Assembly (NCBI GenBank): GCA_016932035.1
Contig: JAFGDR010000035.1
Coordinates: 1-47,321, forward strand
Direction: 5' to 3'
Source of the DNA: Candidatus Cloacimonadota bacterium
Lineage (GTDB): Bacteria; Cloacimonadota; Cloacimonadia; JGIOTU-2
DNA: 47,321 bases
Under the pieces are notes generated by a model, which did not search any database, was not told the origin of the DNA, and saw only the letters and a program-made list of their open reading frames with translations. Made by a program: the position numbers and the translations under genes. The stretch's first letter is position 1; each line of letters starts with the position of its first letter. Of this stretch, positions 1-7,795 are shown one piece after another.

Positions 1-73
1 GAGTTTAGATATAATTATAGAAAAGATAATCTGTTCCATTTTTTGATCAATATTCACTTTGGTCCGATTTTTA

Positions 74-79
74 TATAAT
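74..79 (+). promoter_or_regulatory. Candidate -10 box upstream of the zinc-ribbon membrane protein gene
   Basis: A perfect TATAAT lies 66 nt before the start codon of the gene at 146. No convincing -35 box is present at 16-18 nt spacing; TATTCA at 51-56 is the only candidate. The surrounding 1-145 stretch is AT-rich and holds no gene that I can see. This is a consensus match only. Confidence 0.25.
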
Positions 80-145
80 CACCTAAAATTATTGAAAATA
101 TATTATCTTAAAGTAAAACACTCTTGAATCGATAAAGGAGTTAAA

Positions 146-649
146 ATGAGTTTAATTCGATGCCCAGAATGTAATAATAAGATAAGTGAATACGCTCAAA
201 ATTGTCCCAGGTGTGGTTATATACTTACACCTGAGATAATCAAAGATATTAAGAAGCGAGATAAAAAAATTCAAAGAGATAAAGGAATAGGTTGTCTTGC
301 CTTTATATTACTGCTAGTAATATTAGTACTTATTTCACATTACCGTGGTAGGGATACTGTTATACAAAAACCAAAGAGCGATGCACAATTAAGAAAAGAA
401 AGAATTGAAAAACAATTTAACTCTTGGGATGGTTCTCATAATGAGTTAACAAATTATATAAAAAATAATATGAATGATCCTAAATCATATGAACACATTG
501 AAACAGTTTATTCAGATCATGGGGATTATTTAATTGTTATTACATCTTTTAGAGGTAAAAATGTTTTTGGCGGTATTGTAAAAAATTCCATCAAAGCGAA
601 GGTTGACATAGATGGTAAAATTCTTGAAATAATTGCAAAAATTCCATAA
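146..649 (+). CDS. Zinc-ribbon, single-pass membrane protein of unknown function
   Basis: This 167-residue protein opens with a zinc-ribbon of the CPxC/CPxCG type (C6, C9, C20, C23). A basic linker follows, then one hydrophobic segment at about residues 48-64. The C-terminal domain (about 90-167) contains the phrases NDPKSYEH and FRGKNVFGG and is probably extracytoplasmic or membrane-proximal. I recall similar C-terminal domains in uncharacterised FCB-group proteins but cannot assign a function. The start is supported by AAGGAG five nt upstream of the ATG. The gene stands alone, 195 nt from the next gene, and no terminator is obvious. Zinc binding is inferred from the cysteine spacing. Confidence 0.8.
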   Translation: MSLIRCPECNNKISEYAQNCPRCGYILTPEIIKDIKKRDKKIQRDKGIGCLAFILLLVILVLISHYRGRDTVIQKPKSDAQLRKERIEKQFNSWDGSHNELTNYIKNNMNDPKSYEHIETVYSDHGDYLIVITSFRGKNVFGGIVKNSIKAKVDIDGKILEIIAKIP

Positions 650-779
650 CTAGACAAAAGGTAAATTCTACTGTTTTTTACAATCAATTTTCTTCCTCAT
701 TAAAAAACTATGGATATATTTGAACTTTTAATCTATTAAGCTTAGTTTAATATGTTATATCCTATAAAAATATCGATAA

Positions 780-814
780 TTTGATTGACAATCAAAACAT
801 ACAATTAATAAATT
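780..814 (+). promoter_or_regulatory. Candidate promoter with a dyad operator over the -35 box
   Basis: TTGACA at 785-790 is followed, after 18 nt, by TAAATT at 809-814, a 4/6 match to the -10 consensus. The -35 box lies inside a perfect 17-bp palindrome, TTTGATTGACAATCAAA (780-796, 8-bp arms around one base). It sits 31 nt from the end of the -10 box to the ATG of the first gene of the plus-strand block. The position is typical of a repressor operator, but no cognate repressor is identified. Confidence 0.35.
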
Positions 815-844
815 CAATTTCAATTAAATCTGGAGAATACATAT

Positions 845-1054
845 ATGAACTCAACACCACTCAGATTAATCATTTCTATCATCGGGTTTGCTCTTGTCTG
901 GTTCGGGTATAAAGGTATCACAAAAGGAGTTGTCCGCGTCAAAGGCGGTTTTAACATACCAAAAAAAGAGAAACCCACACTTTTCTGGATTAACGTCATT
1001 GTCTATTTTGTGGTTGGCATTGCTGCTTTGCTTTACGGACTTGTTTCCTGGTAA
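845..1054 (+). CDS. Small two-helix membrane protein
   Basis: A 69-residue protein with two hydrophobic segments (about residues 7-24 and 47-66) joined by a basic loop containing KKEK. It lacks any motif that I recognise. TGGAG about nine nt upstream of the ATG supports the start. Competing reading frames at the same place give Ser/Cys-rich, non-membrane products without ribosome-binding sites. It is the first gene of a co-directional run with the acetyltransferase 27 nt downstream. Function unknown. Confidence 0.65.
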   Translation: MNSTPLRLIISIIGFALVWFGYKGITKGVVRVKGGFNIPKKEKPTLFWINVIVYFVVGIAALLYGLVSW

Positions 1055-1081
1055 AAAACATAGCATTTTTCAACTTTTTGT

Positions 1082-1582
1082 ATGAGCGATACTCGTTTTC
1101 CGGAGAAGGCAATATCAATAGCTCCACTCAAAGAATCTTACATTCAGGATGTATGTTATCTTCTTGAAAAGTGCTACACATGGTTGGCTGAAGAGGAAGG
1201 ATTTTCGGAACCAGCAAAGAATTTTCTTATCAAAGTGCGCGGCTCTAAAGCAACAATTCGCAGAGAATCACAAACGCAGAAATATTTTATTGCACTCAAA
1301 GAAGATCACATTGTTGGAATTGTATCCATCAGAAATAATGAAGTTACAAAGTTATATGTCGATCCTCTGTTTCACAAAACCGGTATTGGAAGGAAGCTTT
1401 TCGAAAAAGCAGAAACAGAGATCACTCAGGATGGGTATGACGAGATGAAACTGGTCACACTTGGTTCATCTGCAATTCCTTTTTATACTGCAATGGGAAT
1501 GATGGTACAGGATCGAAAACAATCGCGAGTAGAAGAGTTGAGCGGCATTGTTGGAACAGTCATGATCAAGCAAATAGCGTGA
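1082..1582 (+). CDS. GNAT-family N-acetyltransferase
   Basis: A 166-residue protein with the GNAT core. Strand beta4 plus motif A is visible at about residues 98-125 (VTKLYVDPLFHKTGIGRKLF), where the R/Q-x-x-G-x-G/A acetyl-CoA pyrophosphate loop is represented by HKTGIGRK. A later FYTAMGM segment matches the usual 'FYxxxGF' motif B. Members transfer acetyl groups from acetyl-CoA to amines of small molecules or proteins, and the substrate cannot be told here. The gene lies between a small membrane protein and an MFS transporter, which would fit modification plus export of a small molecule, but that is speculation. No Shine-Dalgarno is visible before the ATG. Confidence 0.85.
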   Translation: MSDTRFPEKAISIAPLKESYIQDVCYLLEKCYTWLAEEEGFSEPAKNFLIKVRGSKATIRRESQTQKYFIALKEDHIVGIVSIRNNEVTKLYVDPLFHKTGIGRKLFEKAETEITQDGYDEMKLVTLGSSAIPFYTAMGMMVQDRKQSRVEELSGIVGTVMIKQIA

Positions 1583-1602
1583 AGATGAGGATGCATTAAT
1601 TC

Positions 1603-2829
1603 ATGGATCAGGTAAACACCACACACAAACTTTTCAGCAAGGATTTCATATCACTCAACATCATGATCTTTCTTGCATACCTGAATCTTGCGGTTTTCTT
1701 CACCTTTGCTCCGTATCTTGCAGCCGAGGGATTTCGTCCGGGAGTCATCGGGATTATTATCAGTGCTTTCTCGCTCAGCGGTTTGGTACTGCGACCGCTT
1801 ATCAGCCCTTTTCTTTTCCCATCGAACGCCAGAAAATGGATTGCGATCGGCACACTCGTGGATATTGCATCGCTTTTTCTCTATCTCCTGGCAGGAACGA
1901 TTGTGCCATTACTCATTCTGAGGTTTGTTCATGGTGCAGCTTATGTTTGCATGGCAGCGTCCAAGATGGCGCTTATTGTGGCGTTCATCCCACCCAAGAA
2001 AGCGAGCCTAGCTTTCAGCTTCACTTCAGCAAGTATGCTGCTTCCTATGGCAATTGTTCCACCCTTACTCGATCCTCTCACCAAGCTTCTCGGTGGATTT
2101 GACAAAGTGCTTGCTGCCACCGGAGTGCTTATGCTTGTTATTTATCCGTTACTACTATTGATCCATCCAAAAGATGCACAGGGAAATGAGTTGAAAATCA
2201 AGGAAAAGCACATCTCTCATAAAGAATATTTCAAAGATCTTTCCCAACCAAAAATACTTGTCGTCCTTGCTATCATCCTTGTACTGTTTGTATGCATTGC
2301 CGCATCGTTTATGTATTGCGCACAATTCGGTGCACATATCGATGTTGAGAATCCGGGACTTTTCTTCACTATTGCGATCGTTATGATGATCCTTGTGCGT
2401 CTGGTTGGTGGTCAATTTATGGATAGATTCAAGGCGTCAATACTGATCGCCGGATCGTTGGCTATTCTGGTACTTGCGTACGCTGGGCTTGCTGTTACGA
2501 AGGGACCCGTGTTCTTCTATGCAATGGCACCGATATGCGGATTTTGCTGGGGTGTTGCCCATCCAGTACTTCATGCAGTTCTGTTCCGTATCTCAAAACC
2601 AAGACTTCAGTCGTTGAACCAGAATTTTGGAACCGAAATGGTTGATGGCGGTTTCTTTCTTGGACCTATTATCGGAGCTGCTATCATCGGGACGAGTCAT
2701 TTTCACCTATTCTTCATATTCTGCGCTGTAATCACAGGCCTTTCATTTCTTGGATTCATACTTGTACTTCCCGAACTTCGCAAACACGATCATCTCAAGA
2801 TTTCAGAATCTTATAATAATAAGTATTAA
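1603..2829 (+). CDS. Major facilitator superfamily transporter
   Basis: A 408-residue integral membrane protein with about twelve hydrophobic segments in two halves, separated by a charged cytoplasmic loop around residues 188-218. The segment RLVGGQFMDRFK in the second half resembles the MFS loop motif A. No signature fixes the substrate; it would act as a secondary transporter in the inner membrane. The start is the ATG 20 nt after the acetyltransferase stop, with GAGGA about 12 nt upstream. Likely co-transcribed with the neighbouring genes. Confidence 0.85.
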   Translation: MDQVNTTHKLFSKDFISLNIMIFLAYLNLAVFFTFAPYLAAEGFRPGVIGIIISAFSLSGLVLRPLISPFLFPSNARKWIAIGTLVDIASLFLYLLAGTIVPLLILRFVHGAAYVCMAASKMALIVAFIPPKKASLAFSFTSASMLLPMAIVPPLLDPLTKLLGGFDKVLAATGVLMLVIYPLLLLIHPKDAQGNELKIKEKHISHKEYFKDLSQPKILVVLAIILVLFVCIAASFMYCAQFGAHIDVENPGLFFTIAIVMMILVRLVGGQFMDRFKASILIAGSLAILVLAYAGLAVTKGPVFFYAMAPICGFCWGVAHPVLHAVLFRISKPRLQSLNQNFGTEMVDGGFFLGPIIGAAIIGTSHFHLFFIFCAVITGLSFLGFILVLPELRKHDHLKISESYNNKY

Positions 2830-2837
2830 AATAATAT

Positions 2838-3044
2838 ATGCGGTTTGAAGAATTTAAAACAACTATAAGAACAGCATTGATCCAGCATCCCGAAGGTTTG
2901 ACGTGGAAGGAGCTGAAAGATTTGGAAACATTGCCCTACAAAACACCATGTCCAACCTGGGTTGCACAGCTGGAATCTGAGATCGGATTGATACGAAAGC
3001 GCAGAAAAGGCAATGCACTCATTTGGGAGTTGAGCAAAGATTGA
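2838..3044 (+). CDS. Small winged-helix-like hypothetical protein
   Basis: A 68-residue protein. Its pattern (amphipathic helix, 'HPEGLTWKEL' turn, second helix, and a closing 'KRRKGNALIWEL' strand pair) resembles a compact winged helix-turn-helix. It starts 8 nt after the MFS stop and ends 32 nt before ogt. No good ribosome-binding site is visible, so translation may be coupled to the upstream gene. A nucleic-acid-binding role beside a DNA-repair gene is possible but is inferred from fold impression only. Confidence 0.6.
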   Translation: MRFEEFKTTIRTALIQHPEGLTWKELKDLETLPYKTPCPTWVAQLESEIGLIRKRRKGNALIWELSKD

Positions 3045-3076
3045 CAAACTTATATATAATACTCAGTAGGTAAATC

Positions 3077-3538
3077 ATGAAATTTAAACAGAGTTTTATT
3101 AAAACAGATTTCGGGAACCTTCTTCTTACTTTTTCTGAAGAAGGATTACATACGATCCAGTTCGATGCAAAGGATGGGGATGTAGTTTTTGAGCATTCGA
3201 ATAAAAACCAGTATGTCGATCAACTCAAAGAATTTTTTTCAGGAAAGAGAAAAGCCTTTAATCTGCCGCTTGTTCTTGTAGGAACCCCTTTTCAGACAAA
3301 AGTTTGGGAATATCTCCAGCGGATTCCCTATGCCGAAACCCGTACATATCAGCAGGTTGCAGAAGGGATCGGACATCCAAAATCTTCGAGGGCTGTGGGA
3401 AACGCTAATCATGTAAATCCAATTCCCATAATCATTCCTTGCCACCGTGTGGTTCGTTCTGATGGTGACCTTGGGGGTTTTGGCGGAGGGATCGATATTA
3501 AGCAAGGTTTATTGGATTTCGAGAAAAAGAACGCATGA
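3077..3538 (+). CDS. ogt: Methylated-DNA-[protein]-cysteine S-methyltransferase
   Basis: A 153-residue O6-alkylguanine-DNA alkyltransferase, which irreversibly transfers alkyl groups from O6-alkylguanine to its own cysteine. The C-terminal domain is complete. It has the DNA-binding helix with the arginine finger (RAVGNANHVNP, about 105-115), the active-site PCHRV (C122) and the following GGFGGG turn. The N-terminal domain is short, as in Ogt and standalone MGMT proteins, and there is no AdaA fusion. Its last four bases overlap the ATG of ispG (ATGA), which suggests translational coupling with an isoprenoid gene, an unrelated pathway. Confidence 0.92.
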   Translation: MKFKQSFIKTDFGNLLLTFSEEGLHTIQFDAKDGDVVFEHSNKNQYVDQLKEFFSGKRKAFNLPLVLVGTPFQTKVWEYLQRIPYAETRTYQQVAEGIGHPKSSRAVGNANHVNPIPIIIPCHRVVRSDGDLGGFGGGIDIKQGLLDFEKKNA

Positions 3539-4590
3539 TGCTACGAAGAAAAACAAGGCTAATAGCGGTTGGTAATGTTAAGGTCGGTGGTGATGCACCC
3601 ATCTCTGTGCAGTCCATGACCAATACCGACACCCGTGATCCAGACAAAACACTCGAACAGATCTATGCCTGCGCAGCACATGGTTGCGATATTATTCGGG
3701 TAGCAATTCCGGATGAGAAAACAGTCGAAGCACTTCCGACCATTTTAGATCGGTCACCGATACCAGTTATCGGGGATATACATTTCAATCATGAGTTGGC
3801 GATCCAGGCAATTGAAAAAGGTGTGCATTGCATTCGCATCAATCCCGGTAATATTGGAAGTAACGATAGGGTAAAACTTATCATCGATGCAGCAAAACAG
3901 GCATGCATTCCGATACGAATTGGTGTGAATGCCGGTTCACTTGAAAAGGACATCAAAAAGAAACTTGGAGTTACCTCTGATGCTTTGGTTGAAAGTGCGA
4001 TGCGTCATGTGCAATTTTTCGAGTCGCAGAAATTTTATGATATAAAACTTTCATTAAAGGCTTCGTCAGTACCGCTTACGATCGAATCCTACAGAAAAAT
4101 CAGCAAAGCATTCAACTTTCCTCTGCATGTAGGAGTTACAGAAGCCGGCACAGCCTTCTCAGGCACCATTCGATCCTCGATTGGCATCGGAACACTTCTT
4201 TCTGAAGGAATCGGTGATACGATACGTGTATCGCTGGCAGAAGAACCAGTGGAAGAGGTAAAGGTTGGTGTCGAGATTCTTCGTGCACTCGATCTCAGAA
4301 AAGGACCACACATCATTGTGTGCCCTACCTGCGGAAGAACAGAGATCGACATCATTCCAATTGCGAAACAAGTTGAAGCTGAAGTACGAAAAATGAAGAT
4401 CGAAAAGAATATTTCTATTGCGATCATGGGTTGTGTGGTGAATGGACCGGGTGAAGCTAAGGAAGCAGATATCGGTATTGCCGGCGGAAGAGGTCAGGCA
4501 GTTCTTTTTAAAAAGGGAGAGATCGTCAGGAAAATTCCAGAAGATAGAATTATATCTGAACTTTCAAGGGAAATCTCAAATCTCATATAA
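3535..4590 (+). CDS. ispG: 4-hydroxy-3-methylbut-2-en-1-yl diphosphate synthase (GcpE)
   Basis: This 351-residue enzyme of the MEP isoprenoid pathway reductively converts MEcPP to HMBPP using a 4Fe-4S cluster. The N-terminal TIM barrel begins at VGGDAPISVQSMTNTDT. The C-terminal cluster-binding part is intact, with C263 and C266 in CPTCGRT, C300 in GCVVNGPGE, and the fourth ligand glutamate E307. The length matches the short bacterial form without the inserted domain found in some lineages. Two adjacent ATG codons are possible starts; the first overlaps the ogt stop. It implies that the organism makes isoprenoids by the MEP route. Confidence 0.95.
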   Translation: MMLRRKTRLIAVGNVKVGGDAPISVQSMTNTDTRDPDKTLEQIYACAAHGCDIIRVAIPDEKTVEALPTILDRSPIPVIGDIHFNHELAIQAIEKGVHCIRINPGNIGSNDRVKLIIDAAKQACIPIRIGVNAGSLEKDIKKKLGVTSDALVESAMRHVQFFESQKFYDIKLSLKASSVPLTIESYRKISKAFNFPLHVGVTEAGTAFSGTIRSSIGIGTLLSEGIGDTIRVSLAEEPVEEVKVGVEILRALDLRKGPHIIVCPTCGRTEIDIIPIAKQVEAEVRKMKIEKNISIAIMGCVVNGPGEAKEADIGIAGGRGQAVLFKKGEIVRKIPEDRIISELSREISNLI

Positions 4591-4595
4591 TCTAG

Positions 4596-5492
4596 ATGGG
4601 AAAAATCTATTCGATCATCGATGTTGGAACGAATTCAATCCTTCTCTTGATCGCGGAAAAACATAAAGATAACATATCAGTCCTTCATAGAGATGCACAG
4701 ACTTCATCACTTGGAAAAGGGATGAAAAATGGAATGTTGACTCAGGATGGAATTGAACGAGCTAAAGCAATTCTGATAAATTTTATAGCTACATCTCAGG
4801 AATATAATGTACAAAAGATCATCATCACCGGTACATCAGCATCAAGGGAAGCTAATAATATTTCAGATCTATCAGATTGGCTGAAAAATGAGTTTGATTT
4901 ACCCTATCATATTTTATCAGAGGAACAGGAAGTCTATTACATCTATCTAGCAAATAAGAATGATTTTTCTGAATACGAAAACCTGATTATTTTTGATATT
5001 GGCGGTGGGAGTACTGAGTTTTTGGTGGTGCAACAAGGAAAACTTGATTATTCCATCAGCACGAAAATGGGTGTCCGCAGACTCAACAATGATTTTGAAA
5101 CTAATCATGATAAATCTTGTTTTTGTAAGAAGATCTTACAGGAATCGAAAGTAGCACAACATCTTCCTGAAGATTATAAGGTAGTAGGTGTTGGCGGAAC
5201 GGTTACGAATCTTGTTGCAGTAAAACATGGATTGAAGATTTGGGATCCCGAAAAAGTGCATAAGCAGATCCTCACATTGCAGGATATTGAATATTTCAAA
5301 TCATTATGGCAGCGCTTATCTTATACTGAAATTGAGAAACTCATTCCCTTTGATCCGCATAGATCGGATGTATTGTTATCAGGAACGATCATATTGGAGA
5401 ACATATTTACATACTTACGCGTTAATAAAATATTTGTTAGTGATCGTGGTTTGCAGTTCGGTGTTTTAAAGGAAGCTGAAAAGTTTCAATAA
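4596..5492 (+). CDS. Ppx/GppA-family phosphatase
   Basis: A 298-residue ASKHA-fold protein related to exopolyphosphatase and pppGpp phosphohydrolase. It shows phosphate-loop 1 (IDVGTNS, 8-14), the catalytic-glutamate region SEEQE (109-113), and the nucleotide/phosphate loop DIGGGSTE (134-141). A second glycine loop, VGVGGT, lies around 205. It lacks the C-terminal HD domain of long Ppx enzymes and matches the short two-domain form. Substrate preference (polyphosphate or pppGpp) cannot be read from sequence. It starts 5 nt after ispG and closes the plus-strand run. Confidence 0.88.
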   Translation: MGKIYSIIDVGTNSILLLIAEKHKDNISVLHRDAQTSSLGKGMKNGMLTQDGIERAKAILINFIATSQEYNVQKIIITGTSASREANNISDLSDWLKNEFDLPYHILSEEQEVYYIYLANKNDFSEYENLIIFDIGGGSTEFLVVQQGKLDYSISTKMGVRRLNNDFETNHDKSCFCKKILQESKVAQHLPEDYKVVGVGGTVTNLVAVKHGLKIWDPEKVHKQILTLQDIEYFKSLWQRLSYTEIEKLIPFDPHRSDVLLSGTIILENIFTYLRVNKIFVSDRGLQFGVLKEAEKFQ

Positions 5493-5564
5493 TGTAGGGT
5501 CAGCTGCCTGAGTTGATCTGATATAAACGAAAAATCCGATTTAAATATCAAATCACAAATGACG

Positions 5565-5619
5565 GGATAAACCTGTCTAACCCTTAAATGTAATTTCCGA
5601 AGGTTTATCCTTTGGAAAT
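5565..5619. terminator. Hairpin between convergent genes, candidate bidirectional terminator
   Basis: Two overlapping inverted repeats fill the gap between the plus-strand phosphatase gene and the minus-strand zinc-ribbon gene. One is an 11-bp hairpin with a single G-T pair and TTTAT loop (5593-5603 with 5609-5619). The other is a 9-bp repeat, GGATAAACC (5565-5573) with GGTTTATCC (5602-5610). They share bases, so only one can form at a time. No long T run follows on either strand, so termination is plausible but not textbook. Confidence 0.45.
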
Positions 5620-5659
5620 CATGATAATCGTTTTAGATAGTTTTTCTCTAATCGAAATT

Positions 5660-5866
5660 CTAATTCGTGAAGAAGTCCAAAATATTCAGAAGGTCATTCG
5701 TTGAAGCTTTATAGATCTCTGTATATTTACATTTTGTGCAGGTTATCGTTGTGAATCGTTTACTCTGGACGTTGAAGAGTTTTGTGAATGTGCCACCAGT
5801 TGCCTGGAACTGGTCTGTTTCAAATTCGTCATTTTTACATTTCGGGCAAATCCATTTACCTTTCAT
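5660..5866 (-). CDS. Zinc-ribbon nucleic-acid-binding-type protein
   Basis: A 68-residue protein with two CxxC knuckles (C7/C10 and C43/C46, in CPKC and CTKC) that together make a four-cysteine zinc ribbon. Its overall pattern matches the small zinc-ribbon family found as standalone genes in many bacteria; function is not established. GGAG seven nt upstream supports the ATG. It is transcribed away from rplQ behind a 136-nt gap that holds two hairpins, so it may be read through from the ribosomal cluster at low level. Confidence 0.75.
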   Translation of the reverse strand: MKGKWICPKCKNDEFETDQFQATGGTFTKLFNVQSKRFTTITCTKCKYTEIYKASTNDLLNILDFFTN

Positions 5867-5911
5867 GGTTACTCCTAAATCATTTTCTTACTCAAATTTT
5901 TCCATAGCAAA

Positions 5912-5977
5912 CAGCCCAGGCAGAGGGGAGGCCACCTGGGCTGAGGAGGTCTTTAAAGCGATATAGCTACCGCTTTA
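5912..5977 (-). terminator. Tandem hairpins after rplQ, candidate terminator or attenuator
   Basis: Read on the minus strand after the rplQ stop, the first hairpin is a 7-bp TAAAGCG/CGCTTTA stem (5971-5977 with 5954-5960, 10-nt loop). The second is a GC-rich 9-bp CAGCCCAGG/CCTGGGCTG stem (5935-5943 with 5912-5920, 14-nt loop). Only TTT follows the second stem, so the intrinsic terminator is weak. The element probably ends or attenuates the ribosomal transcript before the zinc-ribbon gene. A structured leader for that gene is an alternative. Confidence 0.5.
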
Positions 5978-6002
5978 GGGGGAAAACTTTATGTAAAATT
6001 AA

Positions 6003-6773
6003 TCATTTAGATTTTTCTTTGTCAACTACTTCTTCTGATTTTTCTTCTTTCTGAGGTTCTTCTTTCTTCTCTGGCTCGGGTTCAACTTTCTCTTCTTCTT
6101 CAACTTTTTCTTCTGCAACTTCTTCTTCAGTTTCTACAGGTTCATCTTCTGTAACTTCCTCATTCAAGGCTTCTTCCACTTCTTCTTTCGCCTCTTCGAG
6201 ATCTTCCTGATCTTCTTCGATTTCAGGTTCAACGGTCTCAGGTACTTTCTCTTCTTCAGGTTCGACAACGACTTCTTCTGCTACTTCTTCAACTTCTTCT
6301 TTCGTTTCGGGTACTACTTTTTCTGCTGGTTTTTCTTCTTTTTTCTTATCTACAGGTTTCTTTGCAGTCTTTGGTTTTTCAACTTTTGATTTCTTCTTCT
6401 TTTTGGTTGCGACTTCTTCTTCGACAAATTCGACAATTGCTGTTGGAGCTGCATCACCAATACGAAAACCTGTTTTAATGACACGGGTATATCCACCATT
6501 CCTGTTTTTGAATTGTGGTGCGATCTCATCAAAAAGTTTCTTTACCAGATCTCTGTCTTTTAAAATTTTATATGCTTGTCTGCGTGAATGAACAGTGTCC
6601 TTCTTACCATATGTGATAAGCTTTTCAGCAAGGCGTCCTGTCTCTTTTGCACGCACATGAGTTGTTTCGATTCTCTCATTTTCCAAGAGTGATTTAACAA
6701 GATTATTCAAAAGAGCTTTCTTTTGCCCTAAAAGTCTTCCAAATGATGTTGTACCTTTTCTGTGATGTCTCAT
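6003..6773 (-). CDS. rplQ: 50S ribosomal protein L17 with long charged C-terminal tail
   Basis: Residues 1-117 are a standard L17 (MRHHRKGTTSFGR start, RNGGYTR and GDAAPTAIVEF motifs), which binds domain III of 23S rRNA near the exit tunnel. The remaining 139 residues are low-complexity. A lysine/alanine/proline-rich stretch (about 121-160) is followed by a Glu/Val/Pro-rich acidic tail that ends in EKSK. Bacterial L17 is usually about 115-130 residues, so the tail more than doubles it. The frame stays open with purine-rich GAA-type codons and a normal stop, so it reads as a real extension. The gene overlaps rpoA by ATGA and ends the cluster. Confidence 0.95.
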   Translation of the reverse strand: MRHHRKGTTSFGRLLGQKKALLNNLVKSLLENERIETTHVRAKETGRLAEKLITYGKKDTVHSRRQAYKILKDRDLVKKLFDEIAPQFKNRNGGYTRVIKTGFRIGDAAPTAIVEFVEEEVATKKKKKSKVEKPKTAKKPVDKKKEEKPAEKVVPETKEEVEEVAEEVVVEPEEEKVPETVEPEIEEDQEDLEEAKEEVEEALNEEVTEDEPVETEEEVAEEKVEEEEKVEPEPEKKEEPQKEEKSEEVVDKEKSK

Positions 6774-7780
6774 TTTTGTTCCTCAATTTTTTTGAGAGTT
6801 TCAAGTTGGTCGTCAATTTTCTCTATGTCCATACCAAGTTTCAATCCATAACGATCGAGAACAGTCTTTACCTCGTCAAGAGATTTCTTTCCGAAATTAC
6901 GTAAGCGGAGAAGCTGGTTTTCGGTTTTTGCTACCAGTTCCTTTACGTATTCGATCTTCGAAGCTGCAAGGCAGTTGCTGCAACGCACACTTAATTCGAG
7001 TTCTGTAACCTTCATCTTCATGAGCTTTTGAAGGTTCTTCAGTTCAGGATCGATCTTCTCTCTCTTGATATATTTGGGTTCTTCTTTGAACTGGATAATT
7101 GCCTGGAAACAATCTTTCAGAATTTTTGCTGATAAACTCAGCGCATCCTCAGGTACGATACTTCCGTCAGTCCACATTTCGAGAATGATCTTATCATAAT
7201 CGATCTTCTCGTCTACACGTTCTCTGCCAATCGTGAAATTTACTTTTCTGATTGGAGAATAGATGGAGTCGATAGGAATGACCCCAATCTGTGTTTCGGA
7301 TGTATCATGCTCGTTTTCACGGACATAACCGATACCGTTGTTTGCCCAAAGTTCCATATGGAAATCCACATCTTCGACCAGTTCCAAAAGATACAAGTCT
7401 TTATTGATAATCTCCACATCTTTGGGTACCGTAATCTGCCCAGCAGTTATTTTGCCGGGGCCTTTTATTGAGAGTTCCAGCTTCTGTTCTGCATTGCTAT
7501 TTATTTTAAGGACAAGATTCTTTAGATTAAGAATGAGTTCGATATAATCTTCACGGGCACCTGGAATAGCTGCATATTGGTGCTGAAGTCCATGAACCTT
7601 CACAAAGCGTACTGCACCGCCCTGTATTGAGGATAAGAGCACACGGCGAAAGGAATTCGCGATCGTTGTGCCAAATCCTTGCTCGAAGGGACCAATGGTG
7701 AATTTGCCATAGGTATTCGAATAGGTCTTTTCGTCTTTTTTTATATATGTAGGCAGTTGGATTGGTTCTAAATCAACCAT
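6770..7780 (-). CDS. rpoA: DNA-directed RNA polymerase subunit alpha
   Basis: A 336-residue alpha subunit. The N-terminal domain (about 1-235) has the assembly signatures FGTTIANSFRRVLLSS and IPGAREDYIELILNLK. The C-terminal domain (about 260-325) has the helix-hairpin-helix region ending NFGKKSLDEVKTVL. The arginine of LSVRCSNC corresponds to E. coli R265, which contacts UP-element DNA. It nucleates beta/beta-prime assembly. In the classic alpha-operon position between rpsD and rplQ; its end overlaps the rplQ start. Confidence 0.98.
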   Translation of the reverse strand: MVDLEPIQLPTYIKKDEKTYSNTYGKFTIGPFEQGFGTTIANSFRRVLLSSIQGGAVRFVKVHGLQHQYAAIPGAREDYIELILNLKNLVLKINSNAEQKLELSIKGPGKITAGQITVPKDVEIINKDLYLLELVEDVDFHMELWANNGIGYVRENEHDTSETQIGVIPIDSIYSPIRKVNFTIGRERVDEKIDYDKIILEMWTDGSIVPEDALSLSAKILKDCFQAIIQFKEEPKYIKREKIDPELKNLQKLMKMKVTELELSVRCSNCLAASKIEYVKELVAKTENQLLRLRNFGKKSLDEVKTVLDRYGLKLGMDIEKIDDQLETLKKIEEQK

Positions 7781-7795
7781 GTGTACTCCTCTGTA

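Noticed and set aside
866-1085. Two other reading frames over the small membrane protein
   Set aside because: Neither has a ribosome-binding site or sensible composition. The frame at 845 has both a start signal and a two-helix membrane pattern.
6350-6532. Gln/Lys-rich minus-strand frame inside rplQ
   Set aside because: It is an out-of-frame product of the low-complexity lysine-rich part of the L17 tail, without a ribosome-binding site.
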